A DNA stretch of 64,000 nucleotides from Microbotryomycetes sp. JL201 (Eukaryota > Basidiomycota > Microbotryomycetes), in assembly GCA_033819885.1 (NCBI GenBank), contig JAQYUZ010000013.1, forward strand, positions 1 to 64,000, read 5' to 3'. The translations under genes were made by a program, and so were the position numbers. Shown one piece after another: positions 26,101 to 37,883 of this stretch. Position 1 is the stretch's first letter. Every line of letters begins with the position of its first letter. The notes under the pieces are model-generated. The model was not told the origin of the DNA. It did no database searches and worked only from the letters and a program-made list of their open reading frames with translations.

Positions 26101-27273
26101 CCGGCATCTCAACAAAAACGAGCAAGTTGCATCAACTTGGCTTAGCTCGTTCTCGATTGGTGAGCATCCTAGAGTCCTTGCTGCGTCGTTCGTTGGTTTG
26201 ACAAACGGTAACACAGATTTCCGTAAACGCTTCATCACACTGCTGTCTTACAAGTTTCGAGAGTTTGCTGCTGTCACAGCGTTGGGTATTCTAGACGCAG
26301 CAAATGCCGGTGATAAGTCGGTGACTAGTAACGGTGCGTCTCAAGCTCAGGCGTGCCAGCAAGTGAATGCTTATCGATTTATGTTTGTACAGTTGTGGTT
26401 TCTGGCGACGTGAGAAAGCTGTTCTCGCCATTCGACCTCAAGCGACTCGATTCGTATGCCAACAACATGCTCGACTACCACGTGATCCTCGATTTGCTTC
26501 CGACGTTGGCCAGCTTGTACTTTAGTCGGAGATTGCCAGCAGACGTCCGGCTTTCTGGCGTACAAAGTTCCATTCTGCTGGCACTTGGTTTGCAGCGCAA
26601 AACGGTTGAAGACGTTGAGGTGCGGCATTTGGGCTCGAGGCGAATATTTTGCGGGCGCTCATGCCGCTTTCTCTTTCAGTCTGAGTTGCAATTGCCCGTC
26701 GCGCAAACGCTCGCTTTGTTTGTCAAAGTGATTCGCAAAATGACGAAAGCCTTGCAAGACGTCCAAAAAGCCGACATTGCCAAGACGATCCCGCAGGCGA
26801 CGGCATTTACCGACGGACCCAAGCGACAGTCCGCATCGACTGTTCCTACAGTGGTCGGGGACGCTAGCGCGCGCAGCATCGATGCTGAACTCGAGGATGA
26901 AGGGCGCGAGGTATTGCAGAAGTTGAAGCAGCAGCAGCGCGAGGTGATTGATTCGCTCGACCTCAAGCAGTGAGTGGGTTGCTCTTGCTTGGATGGACAG
27001 TTCACAAACTTAGATCGCTGATTCGCTGCGTCAAGGTACGCTATCGCGGGCGATGATGACCAATGGGCGTCGGTCGAAGCGCAAGTGGCGTCCAAGCTCG
27101 GCGACGGACAGGGTGGTTCGGTAGTCAGTATCAAGAACCCGAACAGCACAAAGGCGTTGAAGCGCAAAGCGGCGCCCGAGGCAAACGCGGACGGTGGCGC
27201 TGCTGATAAAGTTGGCTCAAAGCACAAAAAAAGCAAAGGTGACAAGAAGAGTGGCAAGAAGGACCGCCGTTGA
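23137..27273 (+). CDS. KRE33: RNA cytidine acetyltransferase Kre33/NAT10
   Basis: Acetylates cytidines in 18S rRNA (and tRNA) and is required for 40S subunit assembly in the nucleolus. The ATG at 23,137 begins a short exon with RRKPLDTRIPALIS, the typical N-terminus; the next exon (from 23,364) continues into SHRSFFLLVGDRSKAH. Then come TVLWCYKKDLGF, the Walker A loop ARGRGKSAALG, the Walker B region LVVIDEAAAIPLP, and the acetyltransferase signature IAVHPDYAKMGYGSRAL, read across an intron that splits it after the lysine. The tail is lysine-rich, as in family members. About nine introns are needed. All parts look intact. Cdc73 follows on the same strand after 134 bases. Confidence 0.95.
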
Positions 27274-27407
27274 GCTCGATATGATAGACTGCAGAGTGAA
27301 TGGGATTGGATTTGCTCGGATTCATGAAATGTTGTACAGAAGGCGCAATCGCTCATTCGTTCTCTCCACTATCCCCAAAACACCGTGACCGGAAAGGCGC
27401 ACCGGAG

Positions 27408-29171
27408 ATGGCGCAGATAGGGCAAATTGATGCGCTGCTGCTACTGAGGCACGCCCTGTCGCAGGACTCGCAAGCAACGGTCGAGCTACAACGCGCAGAC
27501 GGCTCGCCGGCGACGGCTCTGCAGGACGCTGCGACCATCGGTCTACAAGCCCCCGACGGTCAGCTCGTGCACCTCGACAAGGCAGCGCCGACGAGGTATA
27601 CTCGTGGTGACGGCGCCGCGGAAACGTACGACGTGCAGACGCTCGTGCTGGCGTACCTGCAGCGCGACGCATCAGTGCCAGACTACCTCAGGCACGCTCA
27701 AGAACAAGGTGCCGGTATCGTGTCCATTACGGACAGACGAGACGTGATCCAGTGGCTCACGAGCAAGATCTCTGTCGACGCTCATCACGGCCGCATTCTG
27801 CCCCTTGATGGCGCCGCAGCGACGTCAACATCCGCTCAAGGCTCTACGTTGGCTTCCGCTGTCGCGGCAGACTCGGCCACGGAGCGGTCAGCGGATGTGC
27901 AGGCAGAACCGAGCTCCGTTGCGACGGACGGCGGCGCCACCGCTGCAGCGCAACCATCGCCAGCCAAGAAACAGCGATACGTTGCGGATAAAGCAGACCA
28001 AGAGGCTGTCAGGCGCATGATTGAGCTGATGCAAGGACCACCGTTCGCCGTCGACGCCAATCCCGGTCAACCCGCATTGTCGCACAGAGCGAATTGGGCC
28101 ATACGAGACAGAGAAACAGCTCTGATGGGACAGCGTATCAATGTGAGATTGCTGTTACTCCTCGTATAGGGCGTCATAAAAGCTGACAAGGCTCGCTTCG
28201 CATAGAATTTCGAGTCTGTGCGAGCGCTCGTAGCGCCACGACTGACCATGACACGGGACGAGCAAGAGAAGAAGGACATGACAGCTCCAAAAGACGCGCG
28301 AGGCGGAGCATCGGCAGTCAAACCTGCCAAACGCAAGAACCAGGATCCAATCATTATGATCTCTCCAAGTTCGACGGCACTCATCACCATGCACAACGTT
28401 AAAAAGTTTTTGGAAGATGCAGTGTATGTACAGTCAGCATCACTCGTATGTGTGCGTTGCAGGCACGAGGCTTAAGCGAGTTTGGTCGTAGATTCGAACA
28501 CTCTGAGCAAGCCAGGTTGTCGGGTCTGGGCGCGACCGGAGACGTCATTCCTATTACAAGGATACGTCCGTCGACTTCAATAGCTTCTTCGTTTGGTCAG
28601 AATCCTGTCAAAAAATCGCGGTTTTTCGTCGTGGACGGTGTCGAGGCATTGGCCAAATTTGGTGGCGAGAGCGCTTGGTACGTTCCGCTCGATCCTACCG
28701 TGTTGCTCGACAAGACATACTGACCTGTTGTCGCACACGAAGGGACCGCGTTGTTTGCGTCATGACAACAGGCCAAGAGTGGCAGTTCAGACCTTACAAG
28801 TGGAAAGAACCGAAAGAGCTTTTCCATCATGGTAGGCAGAAGTGTTGTCCCGGTCTCTGGATATTCGCTAATGCCGTTCTTTACGTTCTCCGACAGTCAA
28901 AGGCGTGTTCGTTCAGTGGACGACTGACGCACCAAATCCAAAAGTGCGCAACTGGAACGTGACCGAATTGCGCGTGCGTTACGTTTTGTTTTGCTCGACT
29001 TTGGCTCTTTTTTACCCGTGATATTGTGCACGCACTGACCCAAAGAAATCATTTGTCGATGGCCAGATTGATCCGTCGAAACGACATATCGACAAGAGTA
29101 CGGTCGCCGATTTTTGGCGCTCTCTTGAAGCGTGGATGGCTCAGCACAAGCCGCAAATGATGTTGAATTGA
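27408..29171 (+). CDS. CDC73: Paf1 complex subunit Cdc73
   Basis: Part of the Paf1 complex, which travels with RNA polymerase II and promotes histone modification and elongation. The ATG at 27,408 begins MAQIGQIDALLLLRHALS. An early block includes TYDVQTLVLAYLQRD and DRRDVIQWLTSKI. After an Ala/Ser-rich linker the frame continues with DPIIMISPSSTALITMHNVKKFLEDAV and, after introns, the Ras-like C-terminal domain: VVCVMTTGQEWQF, PYKWKEPKELFHHVKG and IDPSKRHIDKSTVADFWRSLE. The predicted stop at 29,169-29,171 follows this block directly. Introns are short, with GT donors in those I resolved. Length and block order match fungal Cdc73. Confidence 0.93.
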
Positions 29172-29516
29172 GATGCCGTGGCAAGGTTGGTCCGAGCGTA
29201 TTCTTCTTAGAAAAAATGTTGTAAGCGCACTACAAGATCTTTCAAAGCATGTTTTCCGAAACTGGTTCGTTTGCATTGACGATGGCAGGCAAAGCCTAAA
29301 TAAAATACTACACACAACAGCGTACGACAAAGCAGGCGCGGACCGAGAGCGTGTGTTGAACGTCTGGTCTCGTGTCTAACCCATCAACCTTGCCGTAAAA
29401 CCACATTGGTCAGACTGGAACCACAGATCGAGCGCCATCTATCCAAACTCACTGAGACAAATCTTCAGGAGGCCTGACCGACTGAGCAAATGTAAGCTGT
29501 ATCGAACCGATCATCG
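29172..29516. other. Convergent 3' region, CDC73 and PRP18
   Basis: It holds the 3' ends of two genes that face each other. An aataaa hexamer on the plus strand at 29,299-29,304, 128 bases after the CDC73 stop, could serve as its polyadenylation signal. Nothing else was recognised. Confidence 0.4.
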
Positions 29517-30987
29517 TTAGCCCTGAATTGATCCTGAAGGGTCCCTTAGGCGAAAGATATTTACGAGACGTTTCAAACTTTGAATGTATTTGCGACTCGT
29601 CTCGTCATTTAAAGCATGTGCGATATTGCTCGTCGACACTCGTTCTCGACCAGCTCGCTCGTGAATACCGACCTAGATCGCAGGTCCAGCAAAGTTGTCA
29701 AGCAGTCTCCATTTTGATGGGAATTGGTCGTCACTCACCATTGTGACACCGATGGGCCACGGAGCATTGCCGATAGAGAGTCTCAAGTAAGCATCATTAG
29801 CCCGCAAATACTCTCGTTTCTGCATGTAATGGGTGATTTCGGCGATATTGCGCAAAACGTCCGGTTCGAGTTCCTGCGATCGAGAGCCAGATGTCAGGGT
29901 CAACGTGCGTACATGTACGAGCAGTCGAAACACGTACTCGCTTCCGCAATGACTTGAACAAAGGTTTGAGGTATTCTGCAGAAGTTTGCTGAGTGGCGGC
30001 AGCGATCTTGCCCTGCGTGCTGCGACGGACAGCCTCTGCAATACGATGAGGTGAGCACGTCGCACGAGCTGACAAGGCAGAGCAGGCGCACCTGGACGAT
30101 CTGCGAGCGACTGTTCCCACTCGCGCAGGACTCGCTATGGCATGCACCGGAGTCAGCGATCGCTATGGCCGCTCTTTTGGAGAACGCCCGCAGTATACCT
30201 TGAGAGCATGGTATATTTGAGGGTAAACCTTGTGTGGGTTTGATTTTACGAGTGATAGGTCGACGAGGACGTCTTGGTCTTTGGGATTTGGCTCTGCGCT
30301 GCCGTTGGTCTGCTTTGCCGCCACTTGCTTTGATGCGTCTGTTTTTGACGCAGTTGTATCTACCTTGGCCGCTGAGACGTGTGCTTCTTTGTCATTCTGG
30401 GATACAGCGGGCGTGCTTGTATTGCCGCCGCCATGCTTTGCCACCTCTTCCAGAGTCATGCCGGCGCCGACGGCGTTCATAGCGCGCATGAAATCGTTCC
30501 TCTGGCCTTCTGTGCGTTCTTCGATCAATTCGAGAGCGCGCAACCTCAATCTTCTGTCCCTGTCTGTCTCGCCAAAGAGCCTGATGGGCTGTCCTTTGTG
30601 GCGCAAGCGGCGGATGGCCTCGTCGTTTGAGATGTTGAACTTGTCGCCATGCTGTTGCTGTTGCTGCTGCTCCTCGGTATGCGCTGCTGCGACAGCCTGT
30701 GCGGCGATTGTTGTCGCTGGTGATGCGCTCCGGGGCGTCGACTGGTTGCTTGCATCGTCCGTCGCGGCGGCGGCGTGCACAGCAGGCGTCAACGGGCGCG
30801 ATGGCGATCGTGAGTGATCCACCGGCTGCGATGAACGAGCTTTCAGAGGCGCAAAATCGCGTTCGGATGCCCTGATGCGATCCAAGTCTTGTGCTTTGAT
30901 GTACTTGTGCGAGGGCAGCTCGCTCGAATGCGCGGCCGCCTCGAGCGCGCGCTTCTTCGAGTCGATTTGCGCCTTGAGAAAGTCCAT
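29517..30987 (-). CDS. PRP18: Pre-mRNA splicing factor Prp18
   Basis: A U5-associated factor for the second step of splicing, which helps hold the 3' splice site. The start at 30,987 begins MDFLKAQIDSKKRALE, as in family members. The SFM/Prp4-like motif reads DEAIRRLRHKGQPIRLFGET. The C-terminal Prp18 domain shows RSTQGKIAAATQQTSAEYL, PLFKSLRKRELEPDVL, MQKREYLRANDAYLRLSIG and NAPWPIGVTMVGIHER, which crosses the last intron. The end is shorter than usual: after YIQSLKRLVNI it reads FRLRDPSGSIQG and stops, while many homologues end with a longer tail. A run of six glutamines lies in the Ala-rich linker. Four exons are needed. The start lies 126 bases from that of COX12. Confidence 0.92.
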
Positions 30988-31113
30988 CGCAGGCTCAAAG
31001 CTGAACAAGAGACGGGTGCGCGTTCGAGCGGCGGCAAGTGGGTCGAGCAAGGCGGCAGCAGCAGCGAAACAGCGGCGAAGGTCCGATTCGCCTTTCATCC
31101 CCCACCACGAGCC
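30988..31113. promoter_or_regulatory. Shared promoter region, PRP18 and COX12
   Basis: Only 126 bases separate the two divergent start codons, so core promoters and leaders must be packed together or overlap the genes. Confidence 0.5.
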
Positions 31114-32000
31114 ATGGAACCTACACAGGCACCCGGAGAGGTCAGTGCACCCGGCCTCTGAAACGACGCGGACACGGCCATGCTTGCTGATCTTTGTGCC
31201 TACCTCGCTGTTGCCGTGGACGACTCGTTTGCCGTTTTGCGCCGCGCCCTCGCTGAAACCTTGGCACCCCCGTGTCCTTATGTTGCGCACGTGTCTGCGT
31301 CGCCTCATCGATCATGAAAACAATCACAGTCCTTTGTCCTGCAGACCGTCGGCTTTGACGCCCGGTTCCCCAACACGAATCAGTCCAAGCACTGCGTCAG
31401 TCGCCCTGCCCGCCCGGGCTGGATCGATCCGTGCCCTCGACGCAGACACAGCTGACCATGTCGTCCTTCTGACGTGCCCGTGTGCACTCGCTCAGTTCCA
31501 GAACTACGTGGTCAGTCTCCGGTTCAGACAGCGCGTGCCCGCCCGCCCGGCCGCCGCCTTCGATCCATGCCACGCCACGCTCCTGCGAGACTACAACGCT
31601 GACGAGCATGTCTGTACAGGACTACTTCCGATGCGTCAACGCAAAGGGAGAGGACTTTGCCGCGTGCAAGCAGGTGCGTTGCCCCTCGATGATCACGGAC
31701 TCCCCGATCGACTAACGTACTGTCACTCGCACAGTTCTCGCGCGCATACCATTCATTGTGCCCTAGTGAGCATCGTCACAAGACGCGACTCTCCTTGCTT
31801 GTCGTATCTGTTGCATATGTGTGCTGATCTTCCGTCTTCTTCGTGCGCCTGCATCTCATCCGTACAGACGAATGGGTAAGCGCCGACTTGCGGGCTGATA
31901 CCAAACCACACGGGCTCACACGACCTCGGACCGCTCGCAGATTGCCAAGTGGGACGAGCAACGAGAAGCTGGCAAGTTCCCAGCCAAGCTCGACGTCTAA
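31114..32000 (+). CDS. COX12: Cytochrome c oxidase subunit VIb (Cox12)
   Basis: A small subunit on the intermembrane-space side of mitochondrial complex IV. Seven exons join in frame to 81 codons plus stop: 31,114-31,140, 31,345-31,395, 31,496-31,510, 31,620-31,673, 31,735-31,765, 31,868-31,875 and 31,941-32,000 (246 bases in all). The product reads TVGFDARFPNTNQSKHC, then FQNYVDYFRC, VNAKGEDFAACKQ, FSRAYHSLCP, and ends EWIAKWDEQREAGKFPAKLD plus V. Both the Cys-x9-Cys and the Cys-x10-Cys pairs of the twin-cysteine fold are present. Length fits the family (about 83 residues in yeast). Exons three and six are only 15 and 8 bases long, which is unusual. Every splice site follows GT-AG. Confidence 0.92.
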
Positions 32001-32133
32001 GTATCGAGCACTCGAGCAGGGACTCGTAGCGAGCAAGTTGTGAACAGAGACACGCGTGTTTGCAAAAGAGATAGTTCCATTTTCGGAATGGCATTGCAAC
32101 CATGCTCGAACATACCTTGCTCAGGTTACGCTC

Positions 32134-34787
32134 TTACTTTTTCTGTCCCAGAGTTTTGCGCCTAGCTCGCTCAGCCAAGAACGCTGCCTTTTTGTTCTTG
32201 CCACTCTTGCCCGCTTTTGCCTTTGGAGGTTGAGTTGACTTTGACGGCTCGGCAAGCGTCGTTTCGTCAACGACCAACTCGTTGATGCCAGCCCACTCCT
32301 CGACATCCTGATCCGCTGGCTCAGCCTCTACTGTACTATTCATTGTGTTCTCGTTTGGCTGGTGCGCTTTCGGCTCTTGCTCGGTACCGACATCCGTCTC
32401 GTCCTTGACAAAGCACGCGACGAAAAAACCATTCGTCTGATCTTCTGGCAAACATCGAACGACGGATTGCGCAACATCTGTGCGAATTTAACGCAAGGGT
32501 CGAATCAGAATCGTCACATGGGAACCAAAGCCAAGCAAACACTGAATCGGCGTCAAACTCACTCTCGTCGCCACCACAATGTTCGACCAGTCCGCGTCGT
32601 TCCCATGTGGGCAAAACGTCGTCATGTGGCGCCAAACGCCAGCCCATCTTTTGAAACTCTTTCTTTGCTAAAATCTGCCGACGCAAACGCGAAAGCAGAG
32701 AGAACATGAGCGTTCATGTCGTGGTGTTCAAAAGCGGAGGACAGGGCGAAACTCACGCGCATGACAACGCCTTCGTCTTCGTCTGGCCAGATCGAGCATG
32801 TCGAATAAACAACTCTACGCGCTCCGACGAATCGAAGCGCATGAGACAGGATCGCCACTTGGAAATTCGACAACGCTTTGATGCGTTGCTTGGCGTCCTC
32901 TTCTGGCTCCTCGGGAACGAGGTGATCAAGGCGTGACGGGATGCCAGATCCAGCTAAAATGACGGCCCAAATCAGTGTTGCGCACTCGCGAATGTTAGAA
33001 CGATTAACGAGACTGACAGCATGACGGGTCGACAAGAATATGCGAGATATTCTTGATCTTTGGGTCGTCCGGCTTGATGGACAAAAAGTCCGTGTTCATG
33101 GGCGTCACCGCTGTCGAGCAAGCCCAATGTCAGCTCGCAATCGAGGTGTGGCAGGTACGGGATGAACTCACTTGAGGCTCCGGCCTTCTGACACATGCTC
33201 TTGAGTACTTTGAACCTGTTCAGATCGCGTTCGACGGCAACGACGCGACCAGCTTCACCGAGCATGGCAGCTGCCATCGTTGTTTTGTTGCCAGGAGCCG
33301 CTGTCGCGTCCAAGACCTGCGCGTAGCGTTACATCAATCACGAGACTTGCTGTATGCTATGCGAAAAGCTCGGATTTCCGCACCTTGACACTACCCTTCT
33401 TCCGCTTTTTTCGCGACTGACCATCGTCGTCGTCCATGGTTACATCACCTTGCCCGTCTTGTTCGTGCTCTGCTACCTGTTCGATGCCATTCTCTGCGTT
33501 TTCGAGTTGTTCAAGCAAAATGGGTGCTAGCAAAACCCATGCGGGCATGCAAGAGGCCTTGTCTTGCGCGATCAATTGGCCTTGTCTGAACGGCTCGAGC
33601 GCTTGCAAAGACGTTGATGCCGGCAAAGCGAGCAGAGGCTCGATGTGTGCGTCGAGTGCCAATACTTTGGATTTGGATCGGCTGTGTGAGGTGAAGCACG
33701 GAGGGTACCGTCAGCGGAAATGCGCGGTCGTCCGCACTCAGCGTGGCAGTGAGTGATGAAACAGACTCGAGACTGACGCTGCCTCGAGCATGAGGTCGAC
33801 ATCCTCGAATAGCTCCCATCGCTGCTCTTCGAACCACTCTACGGCGTCTTCTACGGTCCACTTGAGCGTATTGACGCGCAACCACCTCACTTCGCCAATC
33901 CCGCCGTCTTCGCCCAGCTCTGCGTCGGCTTCCTTCTGCTTGCCTTTGCCTATGTTCTCGATAGACGACGCGACGCGCTCGGGCAGAGCAATCTTGAGTC
34001 CTTCGCTGTTGAGCACCTTTCTCCGTCGTTTCTCTCGCTCCGTCTCTTTCTCAAGCCTGAGTGCGCCAGGAGAAAGGTCAAGATCGTCAGCACATTTGGG
34101 GTTTGGTGGGCGGTCAGTCGATGCGAGCGGTACAAGGACAACGTACGCAGGCTTGTACTTTTCCAACTTTTTGCGAATCTTGTGCTCCTTTGCGAGGACT
34201 AGTCCACGCTTTGCGAACATCAAGTCGTGTACCATGACGGTGGCGAGGCTGAGTGGCGTTGGAGCGGGTCTCTGCTTGCTATTTTGGCCGTGTTGCCATT
34301 TCTTGGTGTTTGACTTGGCTGCGAGTTCTTTGCTGACGACGGCAGCTGAGCGGACTTTGCCTGGTTGAGTGGTGGCGGACGCGGTGGCGCCGGGAGCAAC
34401 GAACAGCGTTGGCTCGTGCTCGAGCAATTTCGTCTGCTTGATAATGTGAAGCAAGTGTGGGCGGTCTGCGAGCACGAGAGCGAGGGATGAGCACGTGTAG
34501 TCATGCCAAGAGCGCGATGATAGCGTACAGCTAAGCACTCCAACGAGCACTTTCAAGAACCGGCCTGCCTCGCCCTCCTTGCGGCTCCTCTTGGCCTCTG
34601 ACATGCATAATCCTTTGATTGAGCCTTTTTTCACGTCGAGTGCGTCGAGGATGGCGCCGCATCTGTGTGCAATGTCGCGGTTGTGAGCGTCAAGGCCGAG
34701 CGCCGAGGCTCGCCACGCTGAGCGCGCGTGTGCTATAACATCGGCGTGCGCGAGCCTTTGGTGGACTTACCTGTGGTAAAAGTCCAT
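32134..34787 (-). CDS. RCM1: 25S rRNA cytosine-C5 methyltransferase (Rcm1/NSUN5 family)
   Basis: Methylates a cytosine in large-subunit rRNA in the nucleolus. A tiny first exon from the ATG at 34,787 (MDFYHR) joins CGAILDALDVKKGSIKGLC. Further marks are LRVNTLKWTVEDAVEWF, LALDAHIEPLLALP, QLIAQDKASCMPAWVL, the methyl-donor motif VLDATAAPGNKTTMAAAM, the motif VDPSCSGSG read across an intron, and the catalytic-cysteine motif YSTCSIWPDED. The C-terminal tail is lysine-rich with a preceding acidic stretch. An acidic insert between the RQGQLIAQDKASC region and the methyl-donor motif is not common to all homologues. About eight exons are needed. The start faces the PRPP synthetase gene across 115 bases, and its stop lies 133 bases from that of COX12. 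Confidence 0.9.
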
Positions 34788-34902
34788 CCTGGCGCGTCTA
34801 GAGTGAGCACGGGCGAGACTGGCGATGTGGTTTGGCTCGAATTCAAAAAGTCCAAAAAGTGCGTTGCAACGTCTTTCGCTTCGGCCCGTTTCCCCCGCAC
34901 AT
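34788..34902. promoter_or_regulatory. Shared promoter region, RCM1 and PRPP synthetase
   Basis: Only 115 bases separate the two divergent starts, the tightest such gap in the window. Confidence 0.5.
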
Positions 34903-36691
34903 ATGGCTAGCTCGCAGTCGGCACTCAAGATCTTTTCAGGTTCGTCAGTCATGTTCGCTTACGAACAACGTCCGCTGGCGGGCACACACAGTCCGGCCGT
35001 CGACAGCTGCCTGACGCTGTTCGTCTCCAGGCACGTCGCACCCAGAGCTCGCGCAGCTCATCGCCAGGCGACTGGGCTTGCAACTCGGCCAGTCGTCCAT
35101 CACCGTCCTGCCTTCGGGCGAGCTGTCGTCAGTCTCGGATCGTCTTGGCGTTTCCGGCGATTCTTGTCTCGGTCGCCTTCGATCAGGGCCACGCTTGCTG
35201 ACACACAGCGCCGTCCTTTTCCTACAATTGACCCGACCAACACGACAGTGTCGCATTTCACGAGAGCGTGCGAGAGAGCGACGTTTACATAGTCGCGACC
35301 GCTTCGTCCGACGAGACGGCGACTAATGGCGCACTCATGGAGTGAGTTATCAGCCACAGGCTTGCGGCCTTGCGTCTGCCTTTTTCTGATCATTCTCGCT
35401 CCCTCAAGGCTGTGCATCATGGCACACACGCTCCGGATAGCTTCGGCCCGTAGGATCACTGCCGTCATGTCAGCTGCTCTCCTTCGCAACGCCTTCACGC
35501 GCATGCACACCTCTGACAAAGCTCGATCCATTCAGTCCTCACTTCCCGTACGCGCGTCAGGACAAGAAAGACAAATCGCGAGCACCCATCACGGCCAAGC
35601 TCGTCGCAAACATGCTCGTCCGAGGCGCAGGCATCGATCACGTCATTGTACGTGCACTATCAGGACCAGCAATGCATTCCGCGCCATACATTGACTGCTC
35701 GCACTACGACAACAGACCATGGACTTGCACGCCTCGCAAATCCAGGGTTTCTTTGACATTCCTGTCGACAAGTGAGCATCTCGATCTCGAATGTCTTTGA
35801 AGATTGAGCTGACTCTGGTGTCTCTTGCTATCCAGCGTAAGCTTACTTGGCTGCTGGGGGAACACGCGTCCTGGCGAAGAAATCTAACGGTTCCGCCTGC
35901 TCCATCTCACTTCAGCTGTATGCTGAACCTTCGATGCTGCAATATCTGCGGGAGACAATGGGCAAGGAGATTAGCAATGCCGTCATTGTCTCACCAGATG
36001 CTGGAGGTGCCAAGCGGTCAGCAACGTTCCACTCTGCCATCTACGATGCATTTACTGATTGCACAAGGGCCTACTCAGCGCATCCTCAATGGCAGCTGCA
36101 CTCGACCTCGACTTTGCCTTGTTCCACAAGGAGCGAAAAAAGGCAAACGAGGTCGCCCGCATGGTCCTCGTCGGCAACGTCGAGGGCAAGACGGCTATCC
36201 TCGTCGACGACATGGCAGACACATGTGGCACTATGGCCCTAGCTGCAAAGCACTTGTTTAACGGCGGCGCGAAATCAGTCTTGGCGCTCGTCACGCACGG
36301 CATTCTGAGTGGCCCGGCACTCAAGGTCTTGAACGAGTCAAAGATTGAAAAGCTCATCGTCACCAATTCGATCCCTCAACGGGTGCGCAGCGCAAAGGGC
36401 AATGTCACCTTAATGGATCTTGCTGCTGACAGCTTGTCCTGCATGAATTCCAGGCGCACAAGGAAGGTTGCGACCGGTTGCGAGAGATCGACATTTCGCA
36501 CGTACTCGCAGAAGCAGTCCGAAGAAGTCACTTTGGCGAGAGTGTGTCGGCCCTGTTCACATCGGTATGTTGAAGCTTTGCTGCGCGAAGTACAGAACAT
36601 CCTTGCATCTCGGCTCTGTTTGAAATGCTTTCGCTTCACTGATTTGCATCATTCCCACGCTCAGGTGCCGTGGACAGAGGTGAGCCTATAG
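34903..36691 (+). CDS. PRS: Ribose-phosphate pyrophosphokinase (PRPP synthetase)
   Basis: Makes phosphoribosyl pyrophosphate from ribose-5-phosphate and ATP, for nucleotide, histidine and tryptophan synthesis, in the cytosol. The ATG at 34,903 begins [15 protein letters not shown]. Next come [18 protein letters not shown], the [12 protein letters not shown] region, FRITAVVP-type coding leading to [18 protein letters not shown], the [20 protein letters not shown] block, [12 protein letters not shown], and the PRPP-binding loop [14 protein letters not shown] followed by [10 protein letters not shown]. The end is read as [17 protein letters not shown]; the last codons would otherwise be a donor to a further exon, but family members end near here. 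Around nine exons are needed. Fungi carry several PRS paralogues; which one this is cannot be told. No insertion of the Prs1/Prs5 type is seen. Confidence 0.92.
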
Positions 36692-37105
36692 ACCGCTGTG
36701 CGCTGTCTTGTCTAATTTGGATGTGTGTGCATGACCTGACGTGTGCTTTGTGCTCTCCAAATCTTGCGCACAGGCTATTCGCATCGGTCAGTTCGGGCGT
36801 GCGCCTAGTTCGGCAACGGCTGATCAATTCCTTTTTCTATCTTATTTGCTCAGACTATGCTCAAAGCGCAGAAGAGGCGGACGCGTCAAAGGTTGACCTA
36901 CCAGTCAATTCTGGCATCATCAAGGTCTGAACGCGTGCTTGGACAAACAGAGTAGGTTGTCAATTTTCGAGAGATGATGTGCATTGTATAAATTCATTGA
37001 AACGGACGTGGGCGTGCGAAGAGTTTGCATGTGTGACACTAAGGTCACGTGCTTTCCGGGAGTTTGACTCCTCGCAGTTGACGCTGAAGCTCGATACTTT
37101 GCGGG
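36692..37105. other. Intergenic region with a possible TATA box for the MOSC gene
   Basis: The 3' end of the PRPP synthetase gene and the promoter of the MOSC-domain gene. The motif tataaat at 36,987-36,993 lies about 120 bases before the MOSC start codon and could be a TATA box. No coding region was recognised. Confidence 0.4.
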
Positions 37106-37843
37106 ATGATCCAGTCAACGCATGTGCAAGACTTGATGCTGGCGGTCGTCGGTATCCTCTTGTCCATATGGCTGCGAGTCAGGGACCATCGGACGCGGTT
37201 TCCTCGACTCGTTGTCAAGCAGGCAAGCGCTACACCATAGACTCGTCACATGGGCATACTTCTGACTGCACGACTCGAAACAGATTTTGATCTATCCAAT
37301 AAAAAGTCTGCCACCGATCAGCGTTGACCGGGCCAAATTGCAAACGAGAGGGTTCGAGCACGACAGAACGTTCATGCTCGTCACGATCAATAAAGACAAG
37401 CGCACATGTCAGATGGTTTCTACTCATTCACGAGTATGACCGTGCATTCTCGCGTTTTGGAAATGGCAAATGCTGAGATGACGTGACCTTGTTTGATTCG
37501 AAACAGAATTGCCTGCTCACGCCACGATTGATCCGACGAGACGGCGTTGGTCTCGTAAGCGTGACGGCACGCGCAGACGGCAGCACGTTTGAGTTTCCGG
37601 TCGTGCCAGATACGACCGGACTCGAGTCGTACACCGTCAATCTGCATAAATCACCGGTCGAAGCAATCGATATGGGCACTGACGCTGCAAAATTCTTTGG
37701 ACACCATTGCGAACCAGGGACGAGACTCGTGTACGTAGCTCAAGACCGAGTGCGCAAGACTATTGGTTCGATTTCGCAGGACAATGACAAGTAAGAAGCT
37801 GACGTCCTTCCAAGCGGAGTTTTTCACCAAGCTAAAGGACGTG

Positions 37844-37883
<40 letters not shown>

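Noticed and set aside
30875-31879. Open frame of 334 codons on the plus strand
   Set aside because: It runs antisense through PRP18 and across several COX12 introns. Its product resembles nothing, while both real genes are supported by family blocks.
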